Assembly: GCF_900115285.1 (NCBI RefSeq)
Contig: NZ_FOYW01000004.1
Location: 62,001 to 126,000 of the forward strand
From: Marinobacter daqiaonensis
Lineage (GTDB): Bacteria > Pseudomonadota > Gammaproteobacteria > Pseudomonadales > Oleiphilaceae
Reading direction: 5' to 3'
DNA length: 64,000 nucleotides
The first letter of the stretch is position 1. The number at the start of each line of letters is the position of its first letter. Shown one piece after another: positions 1-7,798 of the stretch. A program made the translations under genes and the position numbers. The notes under the pieces are model-generated. The model saw nothing but the letters and a program-made list of their open reading frames with translations, was not told the DNA's origin and ran no database searches.

Positions 1-54
1 ACTGAAGAGCAACACGAAGTGGTGCAGGCCCTGGAAGAGGCCCTGGAACAATGA
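1..54 (+). CDS. pseC: 3' end of a DegT/DnrJ/EryC1-type aminotransferase, probably PseC
   Basis: Only the last 17 codons are in the window, starting at base 1 in frame and ending with TGA at 52-54. The tail (TEEQHEVVQALEEALEQ) looks like the C-terminal helix of sugar aminotransferases of the PseC/ArnB type. The stop overlaps the pseF start as ATGA at 51-54, so the two genes are translationally coupled. PseC aminates the UDP-4-keto sugar made by PseB in the pseudaminic acid pathway. The identity rests mostly on position, because too little protein is visible to prove it. Confidence 0.6.
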   Translation, partial: TEEQHEVVQALEEALEQ

Positions 55-758
55 AGCTGGCCGTCATTCCCGCCCGGGGCGGCAGCAAGCGCATTCCCCG
101 AAAGAACATCAGGGAGTTCTGCGGCCGGCCGATGATTGCCTGGTCAATTCAGGCAGCCCTCGATAGCGGATGTTTTGACCGGGTCATTGTCTCCACGGAC
201 GACGAGGAAATTGCCGCCGTAGCCAGGGCCCACGGTGCGGAGGTTCCCTTCCTGCGCCCGCCGGAGTTGTCGGACGACCATACCGGAACGATTCCGGTTA
301 TTGCCCACGCCATCGGAGAGCTGTCGAAAAGCCAGCGGCCGGACCTGACCTGCTGCCTCTATGCCACAGCGCCCTTTGTCACGCCGGACGATCTTCGGCG
401 GGGCGAGCAGCTTATGGCAGAGTCGGGCGCGGACTACGCCTTTACGGTGACCAGCTTCGCGTTTCCGATCCAGCGGGCCCTGCGGATAACGGAGAAGGGA
501 CGCGTTGAGATGTTCTGGCCGGAGCAGTTTGCCGTCCGTTCCCAGGACCTGGAGGAGGCCTGGCACGATGCCGGCCAGTTCTACTGGGGCCGCTCGGCCG
601 CCTGGCTGGAGGCCCGGCCGCTGTTCGCCGCCGGCTCGATTCCCATCGCGCTGCCCCGTTACCGCGTACAGGATATCGATACGCCGGAGGACTGGGAGCG
701 GGCCGAGTGGCTGTTCCGGGCGATGCTCGAATCCCCCAGGTCCGGGTCGGCTGGATGA
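51..758 (+). CDS. pseF: Pseudaminic acid cytidylyltransferase PseF
   Basis: The 235-residue protein belongs to the CMP-sialate synthetase (NeuA-like) nucleotidyltransferase family. The nucleotide-binding motif IPARGGSKRIPRKN is at residues 6-19, and a C-terminal DIDTPEDW segment typical of the family is near residue 212. In the pathway PseF activates pseudaminic acid with CTP to give CMP-pseudaminic acid, the donor for flagellin or surface-glycan glycosylation. The assignment to Pse rather than neuraminic or legionaminic acid comes from its partners PseG, PseH and PseI downstream. The start ATG overlaps the upstream stop and the stop overlaps the pseG start, which indicates an operon. Confidence 0.9.
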   Translation: MKLAVIPARGGSKRIPRKNIREFCGRPMIAWSIQAALDSGCFDRVIVSTDDEEIAAVARAHGAEVPFLRPPELSDDHTGTIPVIAHAIGELSKSQRPDLTCCLYATAPFVTPDDLRRGEQLMAESGADYAFTVTSFAFPIQRALRITEKGRVEMFWPEQFAVRSQDLEEAWHDAGQFYWGRSAAWLEARPLFAAGSIPIALPRYRVQDIDTPEDWERAEWLFRAMLESPRSGSAG

Positions 759-1849
759 TTGTTGCATTTCGTGCCGATGCGTCTGTCGATATTGGTTCCG
801 GGCATGTCATGCGATGCCTGACGCTGGCGGACGAGCTGAAGCGTCAGGGGGCCGACTGTCATTTTATCATGCGCCCCCTCCCTGGTGCCCTGACGGCACT
901 GGTGGAGTCCCGTGGCCATCGGGTAGAGCGACTTCCGGAACTGGATGATCGGTTGGCTCCTGAACCCTCGGATGCCGAAGGCCCGGCCCACAGTCATTGG
1001 CTTGCCGGAAGCTGGCGGCAGGACGCGGCTGACACCGGCACGGTCGTGGAACGCCTGAAGCCGGACTGGCTGGTGGTGGACCACTATGGCATCGAAGCTC
1101 GCTGGGAACGTGTCCTGAAAGCCGGTTGTGCCCGGCTAATGGCTATTGATGACCTGGCGGATCGGGCCCATGACTGCGACCTGTTGCTGGACCAGAATCT
1201 GGGACGTGAGCCGGAGGATTATCGGCGGTGGGTGCCCGCCAATTGCCAGCTGATGACGGGCCCCTCCTTCGCCCTGTTAAGACCGGAATTTCGCGCCTGG
1301 CGCGACCGCAGTCTGGCTCGCAGGCGAGGATCGTCGGAACCGCTGGAACTGCTGATCAATCTGGGTGGCGTGGACCGGGAAAATCTCACCGGGCATCTCC
1401 TGGCCCGACTGTCGACCTGCCCAATTCCGGCGCATACCCGGATTACGGTAGTGATGGGCCAGAGCGCCCCCCGGGTTGATGAGGTGAAAAGCCGTGCACG
1501 GCAGATGCCATGGATAACCGACGTCAGGGTCGGCGTGAGCAACATGGCGGAGATCATGGCGCACTCCGACCTTGCCATTGGCGCCGCTGGCGGCACGTCC
1601 TGGGAGCGGTGCTGCCTGGGCCTGCCCGCCCTGCTGGTGGTCATGGCGGATAACCAGAGGGCCGGCGCGAATGCCCTGGCAGAGCGGGGGGCGGCCCTCC
1701 TTCTGGGTGACTCTTGGGCTGATGCCACGTTACTCTGCAGGGGCCTTGGCCAGGCCCTGGAGCAGGCCGAAACCCTGTCAAGCCGGGCGGCGTCAGTGTG
1801 CGACGGTGCTGGCGCCCAACGAGTCGTCAAAAAGATGATGGAGCTTTAA
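755..1849 (+). CDS. pseG: UDP-2,4-diacetamido-2,4,6-trideoxy-beta-L-altropyranose hydrolase PseG
   Basis: PseG removes UDP from the bis-acetamido altrose sugar before condensation with PEP. I place the start at ATG 755, which overlaps the pseF stop as ATGA. It gives the family N-terminus MIVAFRADAS followed by DIGSGHVMRC at residues 12-21. His17 there corresponds to the proposed catalytic base of Campylobacter PseG. The fold is MurG-like GT-B, and the late segment GAAGGTSWERCCLGLP fits the diphosphate-binding loop. The frame is open upstream to 707, but those codons lie inside pseF. The length is 364 residues, somewhat longer than the Campylobacter enzyme because of a loop near residues 65-90. 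Confidence 0.88.
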   Translation: MIVAFRADASVDIGSGHVMRCLTLADELKRQGADCHFIMRPLPGALTALVESRGHRVERLPELDDRLAPEPSDAEGPAHSHWLAGSWRQDAADTGTVVERLKPDWLVVDHYGIEARWERVLKAGCARLMAIDDLADRAHDCDLLLDQNLGREPEDYRRWVPANCQLMTGPSFALLRPEFRAWRDRSLARRRGSSEPLELLINLGGVDRENLTGHLLARLSTCPIPAHTRITVVMGQSAPRVDEVKSRARQMPWITDVRVGVSNMAEIMAHSDLAIGAAGGTSWERCCLGLPALLVVMADNQRAGANALAERGAALLLGDSWADATLLCRGLGQALEQAETLSSRAASVCDGAGAQRVVKKMMEL

Positions 1850-1850
1850 G

Positions 1851-2369
1851 GTGAGCGGTAGTCTCCGCACCATGACCGAGGACGATCTGGAGAGGGTTCG
1901 CCGTTGGCGCAATCATCCGGATGTCCGCCGGTACATGTACACGACCCATGAGATCGACCCGGCGGAGCACAGGGCATGGTTTGAACGCACCCGGGACTCG
2001 GACCGATCGGAGCTGATGATCTACGAGGACGAGGGCCTGCCCCTTGGTTTTGTCAACCTCGCCCGGGGGCGGAGTCGCCAGGTGGCGGACTGGGGGTTCT
2101 ATCTCGCCCCCGAGGCCGCCCGGGGTACCGGCAAGGCGCTCGGCAGGGCCGCACTCCGCCACGCGTTTGAAGGTCTCGAGCTGCATAAAGTATGCGGCCA
2201 GGCCCTCGGTTTCAACGACCGGTCCATTAAGTTCCACCGGTCCCTGGGGTTTGTCCAGGAAGGTTGTCTGAGGGATCAGCACTATGATGGCCAGGCCTAC
2301 CACGATGTGGTTTGCTTTGGCCTGTTACGTCAGGAATGGAAGAACTCACTCGGGAGCGATGAACCATGA
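1851..2369 (+). CDS. pseH: Pseudaminic acid pathway N-acetyltransferase PseH
   Basis: The 172-residue protein is a GNAT-family acetyltransferase. It has an N-terminal LRTMTEDDLERVRRWRNHPD segment, the pattern seen in RimJ/RimL-like and PseH enzymes, and a central acetyl-CoA-binding stretch (APEAARGTGKALGRAAL, about residues 84-100). PseH acetylates the 4-amino group of the UDP-linked intermediate. The gene starts with GTG one base after the pseG stop, and its own stop overlaps the pseI ATG, so it is part of the same transcript. GNAT proteins are hard to distinguish by sequence alone, so the operon position carries much of the specific assignment. Confidence 0.82.
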   Translation: MSGSLRTMTEDDLERVRRWRNHPDVRRYMYTTHEIDPAEHRAWFERTRDSDRSELMIYEDEGLPLGFVNLARGRSRQVADWGFYLAPEAARGTGKALGRAALRHAFEGLELHKVCGQALGFNDRSIKFHRSLGFVQEGCLRDQHYDGQAYHDVVCFGLLRQEWKNSLGSDEP

Positions 2370-3439
2370 CCCACCCGGAGATCCTTATTGACGGCCGCCG
2401 TATTGCACGGGACGAGCCGCCGTACATCATCGCGGAACTTTCAGCCAACCATAACGGCAGACTCGAGACCGCGATTAAAATTATCGACGAAGCCAAGAAA
2501 GCCGGTGCCGATGCGGTCAAACTGCAGACTTACCGACCGGACACCATCACCCTGGATTCCGATGGGGAGGACTTCCGGATAAAAGGCGGGCTTTGGGATG
2601 GACGTAGCCTGTATGAGCTCTACCAGGAGGCACACATGCCCTGGGAGTGGCACAAACCGCTGTTTGATCATGCCAGGAAGCTGGGCATCACCATCTTCAG
2701 TTCTCCCTTCGACACCACGGCGGTGGACCTGCTGGAGGATCTCAACGCGCCGGCCTACAAGATTGCGTCGTTCGAGGCGGTGGACCTGCCACTGATCGAA
2801 TATGTGGCCAGTACCGGAAAGCCGATGATCATTTCCACCGGCATGGCCGATGCCGAGGAGATCCAGGAGGCGATCGATGCGGCCCGGAGCGCGGGATGCA
2901 AGCAGTTGGCCATACTTCACTGCGTCAGCGGTTACCCGGCCCCTGCGGAAGACTACAACCTGAGGACGGTTCCCGACATGATGGAACGCTTCGGTGTGGT
3001 GACCGGCCTTTCCGACCATACCCTGGACAACACCACTGCCATCGCCAGCGTGGTGTTGGGTGCCTCACTGATCGAAAAGCACTTTACACTGGATCGTAAA
3101 GGCGGTGGCCCGGATGACAGCTTCTCCCTTGAACCGGCGGATCTGACTGCGCTTTGCCGCGACAGCAAGACGGCCTGGCGGGCTCTGGGCAACGTGGACT
3201 ACGGTCGGAAATCCAGCGAGCAGGGGAATGCACAGTTCCGGCGGTCGCTGTATTTTGTCGAAAATCTCAACAAGGGCGATATTATTCGTCCCGAATCCAT
3301 CCGCAGTGTTCGTCCGGGCTTTGGCCTTGCCCCAAAGTACTATCATCGGTTGATTGGCAAGAGGGTGAAAGCCGATGTGGCTAGGCTGACTGCCGTGACG
3401 GAAGATGTTGTGGACGGGTTTAGATCTTCGGGCGACTGA
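2366..3439 (+). CDS. pseI: Pseudaminic acid synthase PseI
   Basis: The 357-residue protein has the NeuB architecture. A PEP-condensing TIM barrel covers about residues 1-275, including ELSANHNG at 24-31, KLQTYRP at 52-58 and GLSDHTLDN near 217. A C-terminal SAF (antifreeze-like) domain runs from about 290 to 350. It condenses 2,4-diacetamido-2,4,6-trideoxy-altrose with phosphoenolpyruvate to form pseudaminic acid. The ATG overlaps the pseH stop. It is the last gene of this run. The next gene converges on it after 77 bp, and I see no hairpin with a T-run there. Confidence 0.9.
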   Translation: MTHPEILIDGRRIARDEPPYIIAELSANHNGRLETAIKIIDEAKKAGADAVKLQTYRPDTITLDSDGEDFRIKGGLWDGRSLYELYQEAHMPWEWHKPLFDHARKLGITIFSSPFDTTAVDLLEDLNAPAYKIASFEAVDLPLIEYVASTGKPMIISTGMADAEEIQEAIDAARSAGCKQLAILHCVSGYPAPAEDYNLRTVPDMMERFGVVTGLSDHTLDNTTAIASVVLGASLIEKHFTLDRKGGGPDDSFSLEPADLTALCRDSKTAWRALGNVDYGRKSSEQGNAQFRRSLYFVENLNKGDIIRPESIRSVRPGFGLAPKYYHRLIGKRVKADVARLTAVTEDVVDGFRSSGD

Positions 3440-3515
3440 AAAGGAAGGCAGCTTTCCGCTTTGTGCTGCGGCTGAATATTCGACCTCCGGTTTCGGTCCT
3501 GGTCAGGGCTGCAAG

Positions 3516-4286
3516 TTACCGCGTAAGCCGCCTTTTCAAGGCTCTTCGTTGCTCGCGGAATTGGTGAATCCGTCTTTCAAGCCATTCAGCCCTTCTGAAC
3601 GATGCCGAGCGCATTTTTGCTTGGGGGAGATGGTGCCTCGCCGCCGGAAAGACTCTCAGGAACTTCGCCAGCTCCAAGTCTGTCCTGAGCGACCCCAGAA
3701 TTCTTGGTATTTTTAGCCGGAAGTCGATAAAAATCACCCGATCATCGGAGATCAGAAAATTTGCTGGTTGGGGGTCGGTCCTGATGGCACCCAGGCTGTG
3801 TAACTCTCTTAGTGCCTCAAGTACTTGAGGCGCGTCCTCGTCCGCAGCCGGCCGGCCTTCCGCAAACTCGTAGCAAACCAGGCTGTCGGTAACCATGCCG
3901 AAGCGTCTTTTTTCCGCCGCCAGCACAGGCGTGGGTGCAAAAAAGCCCAGTTGCCGAATTCGCTTGAGGTTTTGGAACGTCCGTAGCCCCTCACTGCTTC
4001 GAAATAGAGTGAGCATCCGTTCCCAGCCCCTTCGGTTACGGGCCCGCGGTACCTTCAGCAGCAAATCTTTTTGGTCGAAGTCTACCCTGACACTGAGTGT
4101 ACGGGCGTGGTCTTTGAATACCCGTTGGTATTCGATGGTGTTATCGAGGATGTCGTCCAACAGTCTTCGGCCATTGTCCGCCCCGAGTTCCGAGTTGATG
4201 CGAAGATGATAACCACGATGGCTGAGATCTATGTCATCTTGACGATTCATGGTCAATGTCAGCTTTCTTTCAGAAGTTTTCGGCAT
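3516..4286 (-). CDS. RfaY/WaaY-type LPS core kinase-like protein
   Basis: The 256-residue protein resembles small eukaryotic-like kinases of the RfaY/WaaY (LPS core heptose kinase) group. The catalytic-loop equivalent TDPQPANFLI lies near residues 163-172, with the Asp and Asn of the HxDxxxxN pattern present, and IDFR near 181 acts as the metal-binding DFG-like motif. The C-terminus is very basic (QRRALKRRLTR), which fits membrane-surface association. It is the last gene of the minus-strand glycan run, 9 bp behind the PhyH-type gene. No good ribosome-binding site precedes either ATG 4286 or the alternative at 4250. The likely role is phosphorylation of an LPS core or other surface sugar; the acceptor is unknown. 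Confidence 0.6.
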   Translation of the reverse strand: MPKTSERKLTLTMNRQDDIDLSHRGYHLRINSELGADNGRRLLDDILDNTIEYQRVFKDHARTLSVRVDFDQKDLLLKVPRARNRRGWERMLTLFRSSEGLRTFQNLKRIRQLGFFAPTPVLAAEKRRFGMVTDSLVCYEFAEGRPAADEDAPQVLEALRELHSLGAIRTDPQPANFLISDDRVIFIDFRLKIPRILGSLRTDLELAKFLRVFPAARHHLPQAKMRSASFRRAEWLERRIHQFREQRRALKRRLTR

Positions 4287-4295
4287 AACGGTGGA

Positions 4296-5207
4296 TTAGG
4301 CATAATTCATCACAGAGACGATTCTTTGGTTGTCCTTCCCCTGTGGAAATCCTCGATGGGCGCCCCCCTGGTCCGAAATGACCAGCGACCCCTTGGAGGC
4401 AAGAACAGGGATAATGTCGCGAAGCGGGACAACAGGGAACTCCGTTTTATTGGGAAGGTGTCCAGAGAGAACCTTGTTTACGCGCCTGAAGGACGAACCG
4501 ATGTGGCTCCCGCGCACGTAGGTATAGGGGCCGTCGTCCAGGCAGCTGACGTCAGTGAGATAGATGAAAGATTTCAACTGCTTTTTGTAGGCATCAACGT
4601 GGAAGCCACGCGTCTTCTGAACGGCTGAGTTGAGGTAAAGATTCAGGTTTTTGGGGCCAAACTCGGCTGATGTTGGCGACATGAATCTGGCCAACTCTCC
4701 ACTCTCGTAGGTCGGCCTGATCTGGTCCCGGAATTCCGGGAAAAGGTGATCGATGTTGAAAATATCCACCATTCCCTTGTCCTGCCCCTGGCGTATCTGA
4801 ATCACTGTCTTCGGGTAGTTGGCCAGGACTTTGTACCCGGCGACCTTGGCTCCACCTTTCTGGATCAGGAATCCATCACTCTCGTACACGCTTTCGCCGG
4901 ATTCCTGAAAATCCCGGATCATTGTCCTCGCTTCTGTCATGGCAGTCTCAGCTGCCAGAATTTTTTCCGGAGCCAGGAAGTCGGGAATAATCACAATGCC
5001 GTGGGTCTCAAGCGTGCGAGTTATAGCCGCGGTGTCTGAGATATAGTGTTGGATAACCGTTGATAGACGTGACTCCAGTTCTGGCTGCGGCAGGTTTCGT
5101 ATGTAGTCGAGTGCCTCTTCATTGACCGCGTCAATATCCGCCAATTCCAGAGGAATGGCTTCACGTCGCGCCGTAATATTGAGACCCAGCAAGGAAAAAT
5201 TCGCCAC
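4296..5207 (-). CDS. PhyH-family Fe(II)/2-oxoglutarate dioxygenase
   Basis: The 303-residue protein matches the phytanoyl-CoA dioxygenase (PhyH) family. It shows the iron-binding HxD pair in FHVDAYKK (about residues 217-224), the following FIYLTDVSCLDDGPYTYVRG segment typical of the family, and a distal His plus Arg pair in GGAHRGFPQGKDNQR (about 281-295) for iron and 2-oxoglutarate. Such enzymes hydroxylate small molecules or sugar and lipid groups. It starts with GTG at 5207; an AAGGG sequence nine bases upstream overlaps the end of the preceding glycosyltransferase gene, which suggests coupling. Within this glycan run it probably oxidises a sugar or lipid component. The substrate cannot be read from sequence. 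Confidence 0.72.
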   Translation of the reverse strand: MANFSLLGLNITARREAIPLELADIDAVNEEALDYIRNLPQPELESRLSTVIQHYISDTAAITRTLETHGIVIIPDFLAPEKILAAETAMTEARTMIRDFQESGESVYESDGFLIQKGGAKVAGYKVLANYPKTVIQIRQGQDKGMVDIFNIDHLFPEFRDQIRPTYESGELARFMSPTSAEFGPKNLNLYLNSAVQKTRGFHVDAYKKQLKSFIYLTDVSCLDDGPYTYVRGSHIGSSFRRVNKVLSGHLPNKTEFPVVPLRDIIPVLASKGSLVISDQGGAHRGFPQGKDNQRIVSVMNYA

Positions 5208-5219
5208 GATGGATAGCCC

Positions 5220-6353
5220 TTATACCTTAAGTTCCTGATAGAAATCCCGAAGCATTTGATGGTTGACGATATCGGTCGTCTTGAATCTGAACTCCGGGGC
5301 GCTGGCCCAGGATATGGATTCATCGAAAAAATGGGCGGGAAGGCGGCGATTAAGGTTATCAGTATTAATAAGATCTCCATCGAAAGTGCTTCCATGGGCT
5401 CGGTAAAGCTCCCCAAGGTATTGATGGAGACTCTCGAGACTGGACTCTTCCCCGATCTGGGCCTCTATGGCCGCGTAATCAACGTTGAAATCCTGGTAAT
5501 TCTCGACCGCTTCGATCAGAGTCTTATAGGCTTCATCGTAAGTTTCGAATAACAATGAGTTGTCACTGTTGAGGTAGTCGCGACCGCCGCCCTGCATGTC
5601 GTTCTTTACAACCACGGGGAGACCGCAGAGTTGCGCCTCTTTGATGACCTTACACACGCCTTCCTTCTGGGAGAAAATAGTAAAGACCTTCGACTGATTA
5701 TACAGGTGTGACAGGAAGGTATAGGAAAACCCCTGAAAGCCGAGATCCGGGTCCGTCTTGATAATAGTGAAGCGCTCTCGCTCCTGTGCCGAAAACATTG
5801 AAAAGTAATCATCCAGAATGGATGAGTAATAGGACTTTTCTGGTTCATCCCTGTTGGAGGCTATAACGAATAACACATTGTACTTGTAGCCCTGATCATA
5901 GATTTTCCGGATCTGCTGCATAAGTTCGGGATATTTCTTTTTGTGGTCGCTTTTCGCAACGCAGATAATGTCCCAGTACTTTGGAAGGTCCCTGTTTTTC
6001 ATTACCACAGGGGTGAAACTGGCGGAGCTCAGGGGGATGATGAACGGGGAACCGTCGAAGTTGCAGGTGCCTGGAGATGCCAGGTGGAAGTCCACCCATG
6101 GAGGGGTTCTCACATAGTCAAAAAAGAACCCCCAGTGGATACCGATGAAATATTGGCTGCGGACCTTCTCCATCATGCGGGCTGTCTCCCTGGAGCGAAC
6201 AAGCCATTTCATTTTTGTTTTCAAGGAGCGATGGGCATCTTTCTTGCTGAACTTCGGGAGTCCCATCCGGGAGTTCAGAAAGCCCATTTCTTTATGGGTG
6301 AAGGTGATAATGCCCTTTCCCTCTGACGAGGGGTGCTTGAAAATATGAGCCAT
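5220..6353 (-). CDS. GT-B-type glycosyltransferase, family uncertain
   Basis: I place the start at ATG 6353 because AAGGA stands seven bases upstream; an in-frame ATG at 6371 lies before that site. The protein is then 377 residues. The C-terminal half has the group-1 glycosyltransferase look: VFTIFSQKEGVCKVIKEAQL followed by GLPVVV, i.e. the E(x7)E nucleotide-sugar motif. The N-terminal half has no family signature I recognise. Its A+T content is higher than that of genes to either side (about 43% G+C over one sampled 60-base line). It probably adds a sugar to the LPS core or another surface glycan. Donor and acceptor are unknown. Confidence 0.62.
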   Translation of the reverse strand: MAHIFKHPSSEGKGIITFTHKEMGFLNSRMGLPKFSKKDAHRSLKTKMKWLVRSRETARMMEKVRSQYFIGIHWGFFFDYVRTPPWVDFHLASPGTCNFDGSPFIIPLSSASFTPVVMKNRDLPKYWDIICVAKSDHKKKYPELMQQIRKIYDQGYKYNVLFVIASNRDEPEKSYYSSILDDYFSMFSAQERERFTIIKTDPDLGFQGFSYTFLSHLYNQSKVFTIFSQKEGVCKVIKEAQLCGLPVVVKNDMQGGGRDYLNSDNSLLFETYDEAYKTLIEAVENYQDFNVDYAAIEAQIGEESSLESLHQYLGELYRAHGSTFDGDLINTDNLNRRLPAHFFDESISWASAPEFRFKTTDIVNHQMLRDFYQELKV

Positions 6354-6371
6354 AAAAATCCTTAAAAACAA

Positions 6372-7772
6372 TCAGTAGTCGGACGCTTGGGACGCTTTAA
6401 ATTCATTGGGGATGCGTTTTGAGCGTGTGGCCCCAGCCGATAAAAGGCATTCCGCCACAAGCTCACCCTCGCGCCCTTCCCATTCGGTAGCAAATGTCGC
6501 GCTGTATTGGCGGACAGCCTCCGGGTCCAGCTCTGGCGGCCGCGGAGAGGTGAGCAATGCGATCAGTTCGGCCTCCGAACTGGCTTGCACTGCGAGACCC
6601 TGACGAACATAACCGTAATAGTCCGGTTTGTCAGTTGCAGAAAACTCGTAGTAGAACGGCGTGATACCTTTAATGGCTGCTTCCAGGTGAATGCTGCTAT
6701 TGCCGGCGATCAGGTATTTGAGCTTTCCCAGAAAGCTGTCAACCGATTCGCTGGCAGGGTCGCTGAAATGGACCTTCTGGCGGCCACCCAGTGTTTTTTT
6801 CAGGGTTGCAACATCCCTCCGGCTCTGCCGTGGGTGCCACCGTAAGCTCACGTCCTTTCCTTCACTGGCGATCAGACTGATCAGGGATGCCACAGGCTCG
6901 ATTCGGTCCAGCTTGTTGATTGCGATACCAATGGTTTCCGAGTCAGGGGCTGCACGACCCGAAAGGTGTTTCTTCTGGCCAGAGTAAATGATGCAAGGGG
7001 CGCTCAGGCCCTCAAGCCCCGGCGGACGATTTTCCTCACACTGGCGATAGGTTTCAGCAGCAATGGGTCCGTCCAGAAACGCGAAGTCGAAGGTCAACGC
7101 AGGAAATGCCGGACTCACAGAAGCGTGCTGCAAATAGGCGGTTTTGACCCCCAGCTGACGTGCGACTGCCAGCATGCAACGGTTCATGGCGCTATGGTCG
7201 TTGCTGGTGATCACACATTCCGGTTCTGTTTTTCGAATGATCCTGTAGAAGTACGCCAGGTAGAGATACACCTTGGCCACTTCAGGTAACAGTGCCGGGC
7301 CTGCGGCCGGGTTTCTGCTCCGGAGAGAACCGGACAGTGAGCGGCCAAAATGAACGAACCCCTGACTGGCCCGAAGAATATCCATCAAGCTATACCGGAG
7401 GGGTTGGTATCGCTTTCGGTCGGCGGGGTTTCTCAAGCGCTTATGCTTGGCAATTGCCAGGACGCTCTGTTCTCTTGAGCGCAATGCATCGAGTGTGCCC
7501 GAAAGAGCTTCCATCTGATTCCTGGACAGAGCCAGGGCGAGGAATCGGACACTACGTTTGTTTCCAGCGGTAAGCGTCTCTTTGGGTGAGATCTTTCCGG
7601 CCAAATAAAAAAAGTATGCCAGCGCTCTGAACCAAAATGCGACATGGCTGAGATGGAAGGGGGAGGTGCCCTTCCGTACAGGTGGTCGGTGGAGTCGGGC
7701 CCCCGCCTGATAATCGAGCCACGTTTCCGGTTCCTGTTTGAGGATGGCTTCCAGGTGGCGATGCCAGTTCAT
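6372..7772 (-). CDS. Putative GT-B-like surface polysaccharide protein
   Basis: I do not recognise the family with confidence. The product (466 residues from ATG 7772, preceded by an AGAGAG site; an in-frame GTG at 7793 would add seven residues) has a hydrophobic N-terminal segment around residues 45-60 and then an alpha/beta pattern. Pieces such as CVITSNDHSAMNRCMLAVAR, TAYLQHASVS and YLIAGNSSIHLEAA resemble CDP-glycerol glycerophosphotransferase or capsule-type GT-B proteins, where a His in the central region and a GxSS(I)xLEA motif are common. It sits between two glycosyltransferases, 5-26 bp behind the GT2 gene, so a role in core or polysaccharide assembly is likely. Confidence 0.5.
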   Translation of the reverse strand: MNWHRHLEAILKQEPETWLDYQAGARLHRPPVRKGTSPFHLSHVAFWFRALAYFFYLAGKISPKETLTAGNKRSVRFLALALSRNQMEALSGTLDALRSREQSVLAIAKHKRLRNPADRKRYQPLRYSLMDILRASQGFVHFGRSLSGSLRSRNPAAGPALLPEVAKVYLYLAYFYRIIRKTEPECVITSNDHSAMNRCMLAVARQLGVKTAYLQHASVSPAFPALTFDFAFLDGPIAAETYRQCEENRPPGLEGLSAPCIIYSGQKKHLSGRAAPDSETIGIAINKLDRIEPVASLISLIASEGKDVSLRWHPRQSRRDVATLKKTLGGRQKVHFSDPASESVDSFLGKLKYLIAGNSSIHLEAAIKGITPFYYEFSATDKPDYYGYVRQGLAVQASSEAELIALLTSPRPPELDPEAVRQYSATFATEWEGREGELVAECLLSAGATRSKRIPNEFKASQASDY

Positions 7773-7798
7773 GGGGGAACTCTCTCTTATCACGGGCG

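Noticed and set aside
3440..3515. Terminator between the convergent pseI and kinase genes
   Set aside because: Only weak pairing (AGCTTTCC region) and no T-run on either strand.
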